The notes beneath the pieces were generated by a model, which worked only from the letters and a program-made list of their open reading frames with translations, was not told the DNA's origin and made no database searches. Positions 7,525-18,412 of a stretch of DNA of 64,000 nucleotides are shown one piece after another. This DNA comes from Archaeoglobus sp. JdFR-27 (GTDB lineage: Archaea; Halobacteriota; Archaeoglobi; Archaeoglobales; Archaeoglobaceae): positions 116,958 to 180,957 of the forward strand of contig MTMO01000003.1 in the NCBI GenBank assembly GCA_002011235.1, written 5' to 3'. The stretch's first letter is position 1; each line of letters begins with the position of its first letter. A program made the position numbers and the translations under genes.

Positions 7525-8877
7525 ATGCCTTACAAGAGCTGGGAAAGTCTTAATGTTGAAGAGGAATGTGTTCGTGAGTGGGCATCCGATTTAAGTCTAA
7601 ATACTGCTAGGAGTTTTGTTTATTACTTTCTACAATATCTCAAATGGGTTAAAGAAAAGGGATACTGGCGATCAGCTCAGGAAATGCTTGATGATTGTAG
7701 GAAATTGCCTCAGGAAGAGAGATACAAGCATTTGGACGTCCTTCTAAAGTATATCAAATCTCTTAAAACTGGTGTAAGCGATAGAAAAAACAGATTTACA
7801 GCTGTTAGAAACTTTTACGATTATCACAGGGTTCCGCTTCCCAGACCGTCAAAGGCTGATATTGCAAGATGTTTCAGACCTTCAGAAGCAGACAAGAGAA
7901 GAGCGATAGATGCAAAGCCTTTAGAGATTGATGAAATAAGAAGAATAATTCTCAACGCTTCCCAACCGTACAAAGCTGCTTTTATGGTAATGTTTCAAAG
8001 TGCAATGGGATTGAGTGAATTCGAGCAGTTTAACACGATTTCTTGGAAGAAGGTTATTAAAGAACTTGATAGGGAAGGTCCTATCAGAGTTGACTTAGTG
8101 AGGGAAAAGACGAGTAGACAGAGCATAAGGAAATACTATACATTTATCGGAGAGGATGCAAAGATGCTAATAAAAGAATGGCTTGATATGAGACCCAACG
8201 TCAAAATAGATGCTCTCTTTGTTACGTATAATAAAAACAAGAAAGAATGGGTTCCTTTAACTGGAAGACTCATTTCGAACATGCTCACGAAAGTTGCAAA
8301 AAAAGTTGGGTTAATCACTCCTAATGGTCTGAACAGATATCATATCCACACACACGAATTCAGAGACTTATTCAAGTCTCTCTGCACACTAAACGGTGTT
8401 AATCAAGTAGCTTCTGAGTTTTTCCTGGGTCATACGATCGATAAGTTGGGTTACGACAAATCTCCGCAGTATGATGAGGAATGGTTCAGACAAGAATACA
8501 TGAAAGTCGAGCCTGTGCTTAACATCCTGTCCAATCCAGAGGGAAGGAAGAAGACAGAGGAGGAGATAAAAAAGGAGGCGGTGCTCGAAGCGATAAGGAG
8601 TCTTGCTAGCGCCTTTGGTATAGATCCGATGAGGATAAAAATCGAGAAGCAGAAAGAACTGGGGAAGGAGTTGACGTTTGAGGAAGAGATGGAATTACTG
8701 CAGTATGAAATTAAGAAACTGAGGGAGCCGACATTGAACAATTCAGGAAAAATTTACACAAGCAAAATAGTGACTGAAGATGAATTAACGGATTACGTCG
8801 ATGAAGGGTGGGAAGTGGTTAAGGAATTAAATAATGGGAAGTTTTTGGTGAGAAAAACCAATTTCAACAGATTTTAA
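7525..8877 (+). CDS. int: Tyrosine recombinase / integrase
   Basis: This 450-residue protein has an N-terminal SAM-like DNA-binding half. A catalytic half follows with HEFR at about residues 277-280 (H-x-x-R box), LGH with H303, and nucleophile candidates Y310 and Y316 (GYDKSPQY). The usual first Arg box (TGLR.sEl) reads SAMGLSEFEQF, so the first catalytic Arg is not visible at its normal place. The C-terminal 120 residues form a charged coiled-coil extension ending WEVVKELNNGKFLVRK. Its place beside attL identifies it as the integrase for this tRNA. A decayed homologue lies at 58605-59160. Confidence 0.88.
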   Translation: MPYKSWESLNVEEECVREWASDLSLNTARSFVYYFLQYLKWVKEKGYWRSAQEMLDDCRKLPQEERYKHLDVLLKYIKSLKTGVSDRKNRFTAVRNFYDYHRVPLPRPSKADIARCFRPSEADKRRAIDAKPLEIDEIRRIILNASQPYKAAFMVMFQSAMGLSEFEQFNTISWKKVIKELDREGPIRVDLVREKTSRQSIRKYYTFIGEDAKMLIKEWLDMRPNVKIDALFVTYNKNKKEWVPLTGRLISNMLTKVAKKVGLITPNGLNRYHIHTHEFRDLFKSLCTLNGVNQVASEFFLGHTIDKLGYDKSPQYDEEWFRQEYMKVEPVLNILSNPEGRKKTEEEIKKEAVLEAIRSLASAFGIDPMRIKIEKQKELGKELTFEEEMELLQYEIKKLREPTLNNSGKIYTSKIVTEDELTDYVDEGWEVVKELNNGKFLVRKTNFNRF

Positions 8878-8960
8878 GGATTTTAGGAAGAATTCTGAAA
8901 AACATTATATCCAAATTTGACAGGAAAACCTTATAAAAAAGAGCATTAAAAGCCAATATA

Positions 8961-9395
8961 ATGAGTACGGCAATCAGAGTAGTAGGCGGTAGAAACATCT
9001 TTATTAATAGAGTTGTGACACAAGGATTTAAGACAGGAATCGAGTTTGAGAAATCCACAGGGATAATTAAAGAATATTACGGTGATCCAATTTATTTGAG
9101 ACAATCAGAAGCTCAAATCATAAAAAGTGAGACTCTCGGGCTCACAGTAGACCGTTCGAGAGCGGAGCTTTATGACACCATTGCTTGGGAGGTTATAAGA
9201 AAAACATCGTCCACTAAAGACCCAATAATTCAGGACTTAAGATATTACGCTCAAGAAGTAATAGACACCCGAGATCCCATTAAGAAAAGAATATGGTTAA
9301 AGAGAATCAAACAAAAGATACAAAAGCATGAGATATACCTAAGATATATAGGCTATTTTAAGACGCTTTGGGATATAATAAGCAGTTATCTTTAA
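8961..9395 (+). CDS. Unknown protein beside the integrase (144 aa)
   Basis: Start ATG 8961 with TATA-like TTATAAAAA about 30 bp upstream, so the mRNA is probably leaderless. The N-terminal 40 residues (TAIRVVGGRNIFINRVVTQG) look beta-rich; the rest is basic and helical (KKRIWLKRIKQKIQKHEIYL). Small basic proteins beside integrases are often excisionases or regulators, but no family is recognised. It is followed by an 8-bp inverted repeat at 9411-9429. Confidence 0.6.
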   Translation: MSTAIRVVGGRNIFINRVVTQGFKTGIEFEKSTGIIKEYYGDPIYLRQSEAQIIKSETLGLTVDRSRAELYDTIAWEVIRKTSSTKDPIIQDLRYYAQEVIDTRDPIKKRIWLKRIKQKIQKHEIYLRYIGYFKTLWDIISSYL

Positions 9396-9410
9396 CTGGT
9401 TGTATTAAGA

Positions 9411-9429
9411 TACTATATGTTATATAGTA
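9411..9429. repeat. Inverted repeat TACTATAT-GTT-ATATAGTA
   Basis: A perfect 8-bp inverted repeat with a 3-nt centre lies 16 bp after the stop of the preceding gene, in the 157-bp space between two converging genes. It could be a terminator hairpin or a protein-binding site. Being AT-only and short, it could also be chance. Confidence 0.4.
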
Positions 9430-9552
9430 AGTGTACTTATAAGTGTGAATTAGTTGTCTATTCTGAATATAAGCTGTGCGAATTGAGATCGAATGTAGGG
9501 TACACTATAAAGAGTTGTATGTATAAATAACTTATCGTATCCCTTAATTCTT

Positions 9553-10227
9553 TCACAAACCCATTATCGCATACTTCTTCAACTCCCTCCTCAACTCCTG
9601 ATAATCAGGAAATACCTCAGCCAACCTCGCCCAAAACCTTTTAGAATGATTTAACTCACTCAAGTGAATCAACTCATGAACGATAACATAATCTCTCAAC
9701 CTTTTTGGAAGCACAATAACCTGCCAGTTAATACTAACGTTCCATTTCTTGGTGCAACTTCCCCATCTCGTCTTCATCTCTTTTATCCTTACGTTGTTTG
9801 GTTCAATTCCCAGTTTTTTAGACCAACTTTCAACTTCTCTCACCAGTTCTTTCTTTGCTCTCTCTTTCAGCCAGTCAAGCAAAATCTCTACTGGATCACC
9901 ATCAGAGTACTGCACGACAAACTTTGAACCCTTTTGTAAAACCTTGTCCCTCTCCCCTCTCTCGAAAACAACCTCATACTCCTTCCCTTTGAACAGAACT
10001 TTACCATCTTTGTAGATTCTCAGCGACCTTTCAATTTCTTCAGCCTTCTTTTCAATCCAATCCTTCTTCTCAAGAATGAGATTTTCAACATCCAAACCAT
10101 TCACTTTTTTAGGAACGACAACCTCGATCTGCAAATCCCTTTTTAGCTTTATGTAAGCGTGCTTTACGCTGTTCCTGACAACTCTATACCTGAAATCTCT
10201 TCCGTTTATCGACACCACACCTTCCAT
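9553..10227 (-). CDS. YgjP-type zinc metallopeptidase (DUF45)
   Basis: The 224-residue protein ends with the zincin signature HELIHLSELNHSKRFW (H184, E185, H188, H194), preceded by MKTRWGSC, both diagnostic for the YgjP/DUF45 family. The gene is the last of the leftward type I restriction operon, 4 bp after hsdR. YgjP-like genes recur beside hsdR in many prokaryotes; their substrate is unknown, and control or clipping of the restriction subunit is a plausible role (inference). Start ATG 10227. Confidence 0.88.
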   Translation of the reverse strand: MEGVVSINGRDFRYRVVRNSVKHAYIKLKRDLQIEVVVPKKVNGLDVENLILEKKDWIEKKAEEIERSLRIYKDGKVLFKGKEYEVVFERGERDKVLQKGSKFVVQYSDGDPVEILLDWLKERAKKELVREVESWSKKLGIEPNNVRIKEMKTRWGSCTKKWNVSINWQVIVLPKRLRDYVIVHELIHLSELNHSKRFWARLAEVFPDYQELRRELKKYAIMGL

Positions 10228-10231
10228 AATC

Positions 10232-13123
10232 TCACGGGTTGTATTTTATCACATATTCTAACAACTTCCCGGACATTGCCAAAGCCTTTTTCTTCGGTAC
10301 GATTCCTTTAAATCTAGTCAGGCAGAACTTAAATATCTCTTCTTCGACTCTTATCCTCAAATCCTTTCTTTTAGACCATCCTTTGAACTCTGTTGTCTCT
10401 TTTATTTCGTCGAGCAATTCTTTAACTGCCTCAACAAGGAACTCATCCTTTTCATCTGTGTACTCTTTCATGACGTTGAGTAGAGCGTGCTCTTCCTCTG
10501 TCAATCCTAGCCTCTTTGCTTCCCTTTCGATCTCGACAACTTCTTTAACCAAGTTCTGCAGTTCCCTAAGTATCTCTTCTTTTCTCCTCTTTTTGAGTAT
10601 TCTCTCCAGCTTCTCGCTTAACTTCACGTAAACCGGATTTGTACCGATTTTTAACCTTATGTGGTATTCTAAGGCCTGCTTCAACTCGATAACCTTGACA
10701 TCATCTGGATATCCCGTTCTCTCAAGCTTTTTCAGATACTGCTCGTCTATTTTGAAAATCGGCAATTCTTTTTCAATTTTCTCGACTTTGAGTTTTTCCC
10801 GGATCAGGTTCTTTACTTTCTCTGTGTATTCTTTAAGGCTATCCCTTTCTCTCCCGTAAAATCTGTTGTAAGCGATGTTGATCTCAAACAGCCACTTCCA
10901 TTCTTTTTCATACTTAAGCACGAACGGGTCTGGATAAAGAACGTTGAACAGTCTCTTAAGTTTCGTGAAATTCTTCTTGAACTCTTTTGCTTTTTCAGCA
11001 TTCTTTAGCACCTGTAAAGCCTCTAACAATGATTTCCTTCCTTCCATCGGTATACCCTGGAACATTTTCAGCAACGCGTTGAGAGTTGCTAGGAAGTCCT
11101 TCTTTACAGCCTCAAAGTCAAACGCCACACCTTCAATTTCAGCAGAATCGAAGTTAAGCGCTTTAACTAAGTTATCAAATATCCCAACGTAATCAGCAAT
11201 CCATCCAAATGGTTTTTCGAAGTTGTCCCTGAAGTAGGGGCGGTTTGTTCTAGCAATCGCCTGCAAAAGTGTATGGTCTCTCAATGGTTTGATGAGATAC
11301 ATGATTTGCAAAATGGGAGCATCAAAACCTGTTAGCAGCATGTCGGTGACGATAAGGATCTTTGGAAGTTTCTCAGGATCTTTGAAGTTCTCAATTATCG
11401 TTTTCTGCTCATCCCTGGTTTTGTGGTATTTCCTTAGCTTTGGTTCGTCATTTTGTGCCGGTGTGAAAATTATTTCAGAATATTCTGGTGGTAGCAGCTT
11501 GTCTAACGCTTCTTTAAATTCAACGCATCCCTCCCTGTCAACGGCCACAACCATCGCTTTAACTCCGTTCGGCTCTATGTATTTCTGGAAGTGATCGGCT
11601 ATATCCTTTGAAATCTTTTCTACAGTGTCTTTCGCCTTCAAAACGTTTCTCAAGTTCGCACTCCTCTCCAGAACTTTTTTCTGCTCCTCTGGAGAAAGTC
11701 CAGCGGTGATATCGAGGAATTCTTTATCTAGAAGTTCCTTAATCCGTTTGCTTAGCTTGTAATCGACCTGTCTGTACTGGTAGTATATCGGTAAAGTTGC
11801 ACCATCTTCAATCGATTCCTTAACTGAATACTTGTCCAGATATCTCTCTCCTTCCTCACAAAAAACTTTGAAAGTATTTTTACCGAAAGGACCTTTATCG
11901 ATCGGTGTACCGGTAAAACCAAAAATGTAGGCGTTGGGAATTGCTGCTCTGAGCCTGGCTGCTAGCTTTCCGTACTGAGATCGATGGGCTTCGTCAATGA
12001 AAATTATGACGTTCTCCCGTTTGTTTAGAATCTCTGTTATCTTACCGAACTTCTGAATCGTGGTTATGATTATTTCTCTGCTGTCTCTCTTTAATTTTGC
12101 TTCCAGGTCTTTTCTGTTCTTCGCTATTGCCGTGAAAGGTAGCTTCTCAAACTCATCTTTTAATTGCCTTTGTAACTCAAGCCTGTCGACGATTAAGATA
12201 ATTGTGGGATTTTCAAGCTCAGGAACCTTCTTTAATTTCCAGGCTGCGAAAAGCATCGTTAGAGTTTTACCAGAACCCTGGAAGTGCCAGATCAGACCCT
12301 TTTTCTTCTTCTCGTGAACAACCCTTCTAACGATGGCGTTGGCAGCTCTAAACTGTGGGTACCATGCTATCTTTTTCGTGATTTTGTTTTGGGTGATGTG
12401 GAAAACTATGAAGTTCTCGATGATATCAAGAAAGTTTGAGATGTTGAAAATCTGGGATATCGAAGTTTTGAACGGGTCTTTTTCAAATTCTTCTCTTGGA
12501 TGTTTCCAGTCAAAAAATCTTTCACCGTCCCAATCGTACTTGAAAAACAAACCGTCGGCTATTCCAACAAATCCAAGATACTTGAAAAGTTGAGGTGCAT
12601 CCCTGTAATATCTCATTAACTGTTTTCTTCCTTCTTCTATCGGATCTTTATCTTCTAAAACGGGTCTTTTCGCTTCTATGACTGCCAAAGGAATGCCGTT
12701 GACCATAACCACAACATCAGGCCTAATCGTTTCATAACCTTCAAACTCAAACTGATTTGTTACGACGAAAGTATTGTTTTCAGGATTTTCAAAATCTATC
12801 AGTTTAATCGTTTGTGCTTTCTTTCCAGGTTTGAAGGAGATTGATCTTTCGCCTCTTAACCATTCAAAAAACTCTTTGTTACTGCTTATGTCGTTAGGAA
12901 TTTTTTTCAGTCTGCTTATGACTAGATTGACATCCTCCTCAGTTTTAATAGCATTTGGATTGAGGTCTCTTATTGCTTCTCTTAAAACTGGTAGATCAAA
13001 AGGTTCGTCATGACTTTCTCTTCTTTTGTTCATTTCTCCTGGTGGAATATAATCCCAGCCGAGAGAAATAAGTAGGTCGATGACAGGTTTTTCAACAGTT
13101 TCATATTCTTTGTAAATGACCAT
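10232..13123 (-). CDS. hsdR: Type I restriction enzyme, R subunit
   Basis: The 963-residue motor/nuclease subunit has an N-terminal PD-(D/E)XK nuclease (RPDVVVMVNGIPLAVIEAKRP region, D...E-x-K). A helicase follows with Walker A FQGSGKTLTM, DEAH box (IFIDEAHRSQYG), TGTPID and motif VI LLQAIARTNRPY. The C-terminus is helical and charged, for assembly with HsdM/HsdS. It translocates DNA with ATP and cuts unmodified DNA. Start ATG 13123. It lies 84 bp after the PLD-like gene and 4 bp before the metallopeptidase gene in the same operon. Confidence 0.95.
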   Translation of the reverse strand: MVIYKEYETVEKPVIDLLISLGWDYIPPGEMNKRRESHDEPFDLPVLREAIRDLNPNAIKTEEDVNLVISRLKKIPNDISSNKEFFEWLRGERSISFKPGKKAQTIKLIDFENPENNTFVVTNQFEFEGYETIRPDVVVMVNGIPLAVIEAKRPVLEDKDPIEEGRKQLMRYYRDAPQLFKYLGFVGIADGLFFKYDWDGERFFDWKHPREEFEKDPFKTSISQIFNISNFLDIIENFIVFHITQNKITKKIAWYPQFRAANAIVRRVVHEKKKKGLIWHFQGSGKTLTMLFAAWKLKKVPELENPTIILIVDRLELQRQLKDEFEKLPFTAIAKNRKDLEAKLKRDSREIIITTIQKFGKITEILNKRENVIIFIDEAHRSQYGKLAARLRAAIPNAYIFGFTGTPIDKGPFGKNTFKVFCEEGERYLDKYSVKESIEDGATLPIYYQYRQVDYKLSKRIKELLDKEFLDITAGLSPEEQKKVLERSANLRNVLKAKDTVEKISKDIADHFQKYIEPNGVKAMVVAVDREGCVEFKEALDKLLPPEYSEIIFTPAQNDEPKLRKYHKTRDEQKTIIENFKDPEKLPKILIVTDMLLTGFDAPILQIMYLIKPLRDHTLLQAIARTNRPYFRDNFEKPFGWIADYVGIFDNLVKALNFDSAEIEGVAFDFEAVKKDFLATLNALLKMFQGIPMEGRKSLLEALQVLKNAEKAKEFKKNFTKLKRLFNVLYPDPFVLKYEKEWKWLFEINIAYNRFYGRERDSLKEYTEKVKNLIREKLKVEKIEKELPIFKIDEQYLKKLERTGYPDDVKVIELKQALEYHIRLKIGTNPVYVKLSEKLERILKKRRKEEILRELQNLVKEVVEIEREAKRLGLTEEEHALLNVMKEYTDEKDEFLVEAVKELLDEIKETTEFKGWSKRKDLRIRVEEEIFKFCLTRFKGIVPKKKALAMSGKLLEYVIKYNP

Positions 13124-13207
13124 TTCGACCTACTCCTGTAAATATATCTTCAAAGCTTCTATATTATTTTTTACCTCGGGAAATAAATCAAAAACTTGGT
13201 GCTTATA

Positions 13208-14770
13208 CTAAATTTTCACAACTTTGAAGTCTTCCCCCCACTCGCTCTCTTGTTTTGAAAAGAAATTATAGTTAAATGCGTCAATAATTAATTTACCAGC
13301 ATTTTCGGGAAGGTGAACAGCACTCTCGTATTCTTTTTCACCAGCTCCATGGAGTGATGGTCCAAAATGCCAAACGGTCTTGTCGTCAATAATCAAATAT
13401 CTATCATGGAATGGGGACCGTGGCGCTTTTTTCTCCTTATTATATACAATGACGGCAGAGATGTCGTATCCTTTCTTCTTAAGATTGAGAATCTCGTTAG
13501 CATATTCCGGTAGCGATGAGAGGATCTTCACTTGAATGTTCTGCCTAACACTCCTTTTAATTAACCGAAGAGTTTTAGTTGATACATAAGGGTCCCAAAT
13601 TTTAATACTGCTAGTCGCTTTAGCCATTTCCTCCTCTATGAACGCTTGTCCATCGAGTTCGCTCTCAAAAATCTTTACTTCTACACTACCTTTTAATTGT
13701 GTAGTTAACACGTCTTTTACCATTATCGGAACGAGTAAATCCCCGTAATTGGTCTCCAAAACTATACCATACTCTCTCATTTTTTCTATATACAATTGAA
13801 ACACATCTCCTAATTTCTGAGGTACCACTTCTTTTATCTTGTCTAATTTGTACTTGCTGATCTCAATTACTTTCTCTTTCTCTTCCCCAAAAAGGATTAA
13901 AACCTGCAATACAGCAATAAGGTTTTGATCACATTGGGAAGCTGTTTTAATAAGTCTCTCTATCCTCTCCCTTTCCTTTTCTATCAATGATGACTGAACA
14001 TCTTGAGCCTTTCCTATTTTAAGCGATGGTAAACTTGCGATAGCTTCCTCAATTTCTCGGGGTAAAAATCTGGATGTCATATTTTTTAATATAAATCTCT
14101 TGTCAGCATCGGATACCAGATATCTCAAATACAAGCACCACCTCATTACAGGTGAGAATGACGTAAAGATTCTATTTATTTCCTCTTCAACAACTTCGAT
14201 AAACATCTTCCTTGCGTCCACAGGATATTTTCTGAAAATGAAGTCTTTACAGTGTTCACTCCAGCTTGAAGTCCAGTAATCAATTAAATAACCCACTTCG
14301 TTTTTAGACAGTTCTTTACCCAATTCAACAAGATTGTAATTCTTTCTACTAAATCCCATCAAGGTGTATTGATTAGCATCAAACTCTACAACATCACCCC
14401 ATAACTCTGTTGCTTCAGTCACAAAATTCCTAACAACATCCTCGATTCTTTGTTTGATATACTCTTCAGTGATAGTTGGATAGTACTGCTCCTCAAGCAG
14501 CTTTTTTACCGCATCTAAAATATCATTGGCAATTGAGAGGTGGTCATAACTGTTTCCCCGCCAGTATCTTTTTTCTTCTTTAACTATACCCATTTGTTTT
14601 AAAGTTTGAAGTTCGTTAAAAAACCTTAACTCAATTAGCACTGGACACCTTCTGTCTCCTGTAAAGTAGTTTAGTATATAATCTAGAACGTATAAAATTC
14701 TCCTTTGGTCTTCTATTGGCAAAGTTTTCAAATATTTCTCAAGTTCTTTAATTGAGTCCTTCGAACTCAT
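13208..14770 (-). CDS. PLD-like-domain protein embedded in the type I R-M operon
   Basis: The 520-residue protein has a long helical N-terminal region without a recognised domain. A C-terminal phospholipase-D-like part (about residues 375-510) contains [16 protein letters not shown] and [20 protein letters not shown]. This is a single HxR-x4-D variant of the HxK-x4-D motif, so a dimer would be needed for an HKD active site, and Lys is replaced by Arg. The ATG overlaps the hsdS stop by 4 bp (14767-14770), so the two are co-translated. It may be a nuclease or a guard for the restriction system (inference). Confidence 0.7.
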   Translation of the reverse strand: MSSKDSIKELEKYLKTLPIEDQRRILYVLDYILNYFTGDRRCPVLIELRFFNELQTLKQMGIVKEEKRYWRGNSYDHLSIANDILDAVKKLLEEQYYPTITEEYIKQRIEDVVRNFVTEATELWGDVVEFDANQYTLMGFSRKNYNLVELGKELSKNEVGYLIDYWTSSWSEHCKDFIFRKYPVDARKMFIEVVEEEINRIFTSFSPVMRWCLYLRYLVSDADKRFILKNMTSRFLPREIEEAIASLPSLKIGKAQDVQSSLIEKERERIERLIKTASQCDQNLIAVLQVLILFGEEKEKVIEISKYKLDKIKEVVPQKLGDVFQLYIEKMREYGIVLETNYGDLLVPIMVKDVLTTQLKGSVEVKIFESELDGQAFIEEEMAKATSSIKIWDPYVSTKTLRLIKRSVRQNIQVKILSSLPEYANEILNLKKKGYDISAVIVYNKEKKAPRSPFHDRYLIIDDKTVWHFGPSLHGAGEKEYESAVHLPENAGKLIIDAFNYNFFSKQESEWGEDFKVVKI

Positions 14771-16038
14771 ACTTTCACCCTAACCTTACCAGTAAGCAAA
14801 ACTTGCATCAAACCTTTTTTGAGTTCTTGGAGTTGTTGTTTTCTTTTTCTTTCTAGTTCGAGTTTTTTATCGACGGTTGAAAGGATTTCAGCTATTTTGC
14901 GTTGTTCTGAGAGGGGCGGCAATCCAAATTTAAATTTGCTAATAGCTTTCCAAGATGTTCTAGGATGGTTGGTACCAGATGTTGTAGAAATTGCATGTTG
15001 AAGGAACTTGCTTGAGTGGAGCACATAGATTAGGAATTCTGCCAAAATTCTCTCTTTTTTAGAAATCAAAACTAACAAATCTGTTGAACATATCCCATCG
15101 AAGTCAACCAATACAGCCTTATCGAGATAAGGTCTTAACTTTCCGTATAAAATATCTCCAGGGTAAAATCTAAATTTCGAACTTTTTACATCCACATCCA
15201 GAGCAGAAGTAAGTACTTTTGTCTCACCAGAATTTATGTGTTCTAAACCAATAAATTTGTATTTCCCCTTACCAGAGGGTTGAATAATCTCATTTCTTTG
15301 AGTACATACATCCCCTAACCTTGCTACCACCCATTCTTTTGGAATCTCGCAACCCAACTCTTTGCTAAACTTAAACTCCTTGTGCCCTATACCCCTCGTT
15401 AAAAGTCTCTGCATCAGACCTTTTTTCAATAACTCGGTTTGTGCGATGATTTCATCTGTTAGTTCTATGGCTTTGTCGACGGTTGAGAGGATTTCTGCTA
15501 TTTTCTTTTGTTCTGGGGGGGCTAGATAAGGGACTATGAAATGTTCAAGTCTTGTTTTTGATAATTCCTTAAAAGTACTGCCTCCACTCAAAGTTTCCAA
15601 GGTGCGTTTCTTGAATTTAAGATAATAAGCATAGAATTCTGAATTCACTGAGTCTTTATTTTTCGGTTCCAACCCTTTACAACCTTGATTAAATGTTGTA
15701 TCTTGCGTAACCACTGCTACATATCCAACGGGTGCTCTAGTCGATAGAATAATCGAACCCTTTGGGAGTAAGTTAAGATTACACCCCTCAAGAGCTTTTT
15801 GAGTTATTTTCCTCTCACTTTCTGCGATATGGATTTTCTCGTTTAATTTGCTCAGATCAGTTGGAGTAATCCAATTAATTGTACCATTTTCCCAATATTC
15901 CGGTTCTTTTGTAGACGGAGTTGTACCTGTTTTCACATCGAATAGCTCCATTATCTTCTTGATATTCCAATCCTCTGGAATTTTACCGATTGGTGTTTCT
16001 TTGTAACTCATAATTACCACCAAATCTTGATCCCCCAT
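14767..16038 (-). CDS. hsdS: Type I restriction-modification specificity subunit
   Basis: The 423-residue protein has two target-recognition domains, each followed by a conserved coiled coil ([20 protein letters not shown] and a similar [17 protein letters not shown]). Each domain starts with an IPKEW/IPEDW motif ([12 protein letters not shown] and [14 protein letters not shown]). It is full length and should recognise a bipartite target. It overlaps the upstream DUF3800 gene by 25 bp and the downstream PLD-like gene by 4 bp. Confidence 0.93.
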   Translation of the reverse strand: MGDQDLVVIMSYKETPIGKIPEDWNIKKIMELFDVKTGTTPSTKEPEYWENGTINWITPTDLSKLNEKIHIAESERKITQKALEGCNLNLLPKGSIILSTRAPVGYVAVVTQDTTFNQGCKGLEPKNKDSVNSEFYAYYLKFKKRTLETLSGGSTFKELSKTRLEHFIVPYLAPPEQKKIAEILSTVDKAIELTDEIIAQTELLKKGLMQRLLTRGIGHKEFKFSKELGCEIPKEWVVARLGDVCTQRNEIIQPSGKGKYKFIGLEHINSGETKVLTSALDVDVKSSKFRFYPGDILYGKLRPYLDKAVLVDFDGICSTDLLVLISKKERILAEFLIYVLHSSKFLQHAISTTSGTNHPRTSWKAISKFKFGLPPLSEQRKIAEILSTVDKKLELERKRKQQLQELKKGLMQVLLTGKVRVKV

Positions 16039-16793
16039 CCATTAACCCTTCCCTTAGGACTTTTCACGAAAAGTGGCCAATATATTCTCAAATATTCGTT
16101 TCTTTCGTGTAACTTTTCAACACTGAATTTTTTTCCATTGTCCTGCAGGGCTGTCCATACAGCGCTGTTAAGTGAAGTGGCGATTAAATCCGTAGCTTGT
16201 AAAATTGTAGTATGTTCGTCATCTGAAAAGAAAATAGAAGGAAAAATCTTTTCTCTAAAATAGCCCTTCCGCTTGGAATACATGACAAGCGGTTGGGTGG
16301 AAATGTAATCATAAAACTTATTTCTTAGCTTATTTTCTAAGGACTTATCAACCGAATCAAAAATGATGATTCCGCGTTTATTCTCTTTACTTAAGTGTAT
16401 GAAAAATCGTTCAATTAGAAAAGTGAGTGCGTCAAAATATACATTATTAACAGTGGTTACATATTTAAGAGCTATATCACCTAAAATAGCAGTTATAACC
16501 TCAGCATCGTTGGAGCTCAGAATCTGAAATACTTTGTGTGTTACCTCTAGTTTTATCTCTCTAGATATTCCTCCCCTTAACTCTTTCAAATTCGAAAAAC
16601 CATATTCTTCTTTAATTTTGTTCAATTCATTATTTAAACTAATTAGATTTTCCTCATCCACCATTAGGCCACACAAAGAGAAAAAATAACGCTGATACCT
16701 ATTTTTTTGCTTTTCTGACTCATCAATAAATAAAAATCTCATTTTGAGCACCCGATATATTCTTTTCTTAAGCTCCATATACCACCTACTCAC
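16014..16793 (-). CDS. DUF3800 protein in the type I R-M operon
   Basis: The 259-residue frame begins [10 protein letters not shown]; internal [13 protein letters not shown] is also a possible start. DUF3800 hallmarks are the N-terminal FLFIDES, the middle [11 protein letters not shown] and a late [23 protein letters not shown], which gives an RNase H-like set of acidic residues. DUF3800 proteins are frequent in defence islands, with unclear function. The frame overlaps hsdM by 4 bp and hsdS by 25 bp, so it is part of this operon, splitting hsdM from hsdS. Confidence 0.78.
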   Translation of the reverse strand: MSRWYMELKKRIYRVLKMRFLFIDESEKQKNRYQRYFFSLCGLMVDEENLISLNNELNKIKEEYGFSNLKELRGGISREIKLEVTHKVFQILSSNDAEVITAILGDIALKYVTTVNNVYFDALTFLIERFFIHLSKENKRGIIIFDSVDKSLENKLRNKFYDYISTQPLVMYSKRKGYFREKIFPSIFFSDDEHTTILQATDLIATSLNSAVWTALQDNGKKFSVEKLHERNEYLRIYWPLFVKSPKGRVNGWGIKIWW

Positions 16794-18304
16794 TCCATCA
16801 GTTTCAACTCTTCTAAATACCCCTTGATCTCTCCCAAAACTTTCTCCCTCTCCTTTTCCTTCTCCTCAATCTTCTGCCAAACCTTCGGTATATCCACTTC
16901 TTCCTCCTCAACTATTGGAGCAACATACAAAGAAACATTCAGATTGTAATCATTTTCTCTGATTTCTTTAATATCAACAACTCTAGAATAGCCGTCTCCA
17001 TCTTTAAAATCAAAATATGCTTTAACGATCTTTTCAATATCCTGATCTCTTAACCTATTCATGTTCCTTAATTCTTCATACTCAATGGAAGCGTTGATAA
17101 ACAAAATCTTACCTTTCCTCTCCTCTGGTTTGTTCTTGTTGAAGATAATCAAACAACCCGGCGCTCCCGTATTGTAGAACAGCTTTTCAGGCAAAGCAAT
17201 AACGCATTCAATCCAGTCCTTTTCTATAATCTTCTTTCTTATCTCCTTCTCCGCACCACCTCTGAACAAAGAACCCATGTCAAGAACTATTCCACCTCTT
17301 CCGTCATCCCTCAAAATCGCAAGCAAATGCTGTATCCAAGCCCAATCTGCAGAGTTCTCTGGAGCTATTCCAAACACAAATCTTCTAAACTTGTCAGTCT
17401 CAGCTATCGCCCTGTAACCCTTTTGATTCCAAGGTGGATTTGTAAGCACAATATCGAACTTCTTCAAACTTCCATCTTCCTCTAGAAATCTAGGATCAGC
17501 TAAGGAATCACCCAAGATTATCTCGGCTTCAATATTGTGAAGTATCATGTTCATCTTCGCAATCATCCAAGTGGTAAAATCGATTTCTTGGCCGTAGAGC
17601 AAGATCTTCTTTGTGTCCTTACCTTTTCTTTTCAGATAATAGAAAGATTCTATCAACATACCCCCCGAACCGCAAGCAGGATCACAAATTTCGTAACCCT
17701 CATCTGGTGAAAGAATTTCAACCAAAACCCTTACGACTTCCTTTGGGGTGTAGAATTCTCCTCCTTTCTTACCAGATTCTAGAGCGAATTGTTTAATCAA
17801 ATATTCATAAGCTCTTCCTAGAACATCTGGCTCCACCTTTCCATTCCCTAGGTTTATTTTGCTGAAGTGTTCGATTAGCTGAACGAGTTTGTGTTCGGGT
17901 AACCTTTGCTTATCATTGAAATCTATCCGGTTGATAACACCATCCAGCTCAGGATTTCTTTTAGCTATTTTTTCTAGAACCTCGTTTAGTTTTTCCCCAA
18001 CATTAACGCTTATCTTTCTTATATCACTCCAATGACACCCGTCTGGAATCACAAACCTGTGGAATTTTTCTTTAGCGATTTCTTCATCCTCGTATTCTTT
18101 TAGGAGCTTCTTGTATTCTTCCAGATATACATCATCCAATCTTTTGTAGAAAAGTAAAGCGAGGATGTAATCTTTATACTCTGAAGGTTTCCTCAAAATA
18201 TTTGCAGCCTTCCAGAGAAACTGTTCGAGATCATGGAGACTTAATTTCTCTTTTTCGGTTATCTCCCACTCCTCCAGCGTTGGTTGTTTAGACAAATTTC
18301 TCAC
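16790..18304 (-). CDS. hsdM: Type I restriction-modification DNA methylase (N6-adenine)
   Basis: The 504-residue protein has the N-terminal HsdM helical domain, SAM-binding motif I (CDPACGSGGMLIESF) and catalytic motif IV NPPW (VLTNPPWNQKG). The last part is charged and coiled. It methylates adenine in the target chosen by HsdS. Start ATG 18304 (MRNLSKQPTLEEWEIT). It is the first gene of the leftward operon hsdM-DUF3800-hsdS-PLD-hsdR-ygjP, so the promoter should lie in 18305-18412. Confidence 0.95.
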   Translation of the reverse strand: MRNLSKQPTLEEWEITEKEKLSLHDLEQFLWKAANILRKPSEYKDYILALLFYKRLDDVYLEEYKKLLKEYEDEEIAKEKFHRFVIPDGCHWSDIRKISVNVGEKLNEVLEKIAKRNPELDGVINRIDFNDKQRLPEHKLVQLIEHFSKINLGNGKVEPDVLGRAYEYLIKQFALESGKKGGEFYTPKEVVRVLVEILSPDEGYEICDPACGSGGMLIESFYYLKRKGKDTKKILLYGQEIDFTTWMIAKMNMILHNIEAEIILGDSLADPRFLEEDGSLKKFDIVLTNPPWNQKGYRAIAETDKFRRFVFGIAPENSADWAWIQHLLAILRDDGRGGIVLDMGSLFRGGAEKEIRKKIIEKDWIECVIALPEKLFYNTGAPGCLIIFNKNKPEERKGKILFINASIEYEELRNMNRLRDQDIEKIVKAYFDFKDGDGYSRVVDIKEIRENDYNLNVSLYVAPIVEEEEVDIPKVWQKIEEKEKEREKVLGEIKGYLEELKLME

Positions 18305-18412
18305 CCTCCTATCCTAAATCTTAACAGTTCCCTAAAAGATTTTTCGTTTAATTGAATTAATAGAAAGATTGAAAGGATTTATTTGTTTAGATTTGAATTT
18401 TTATTTCTGGAT

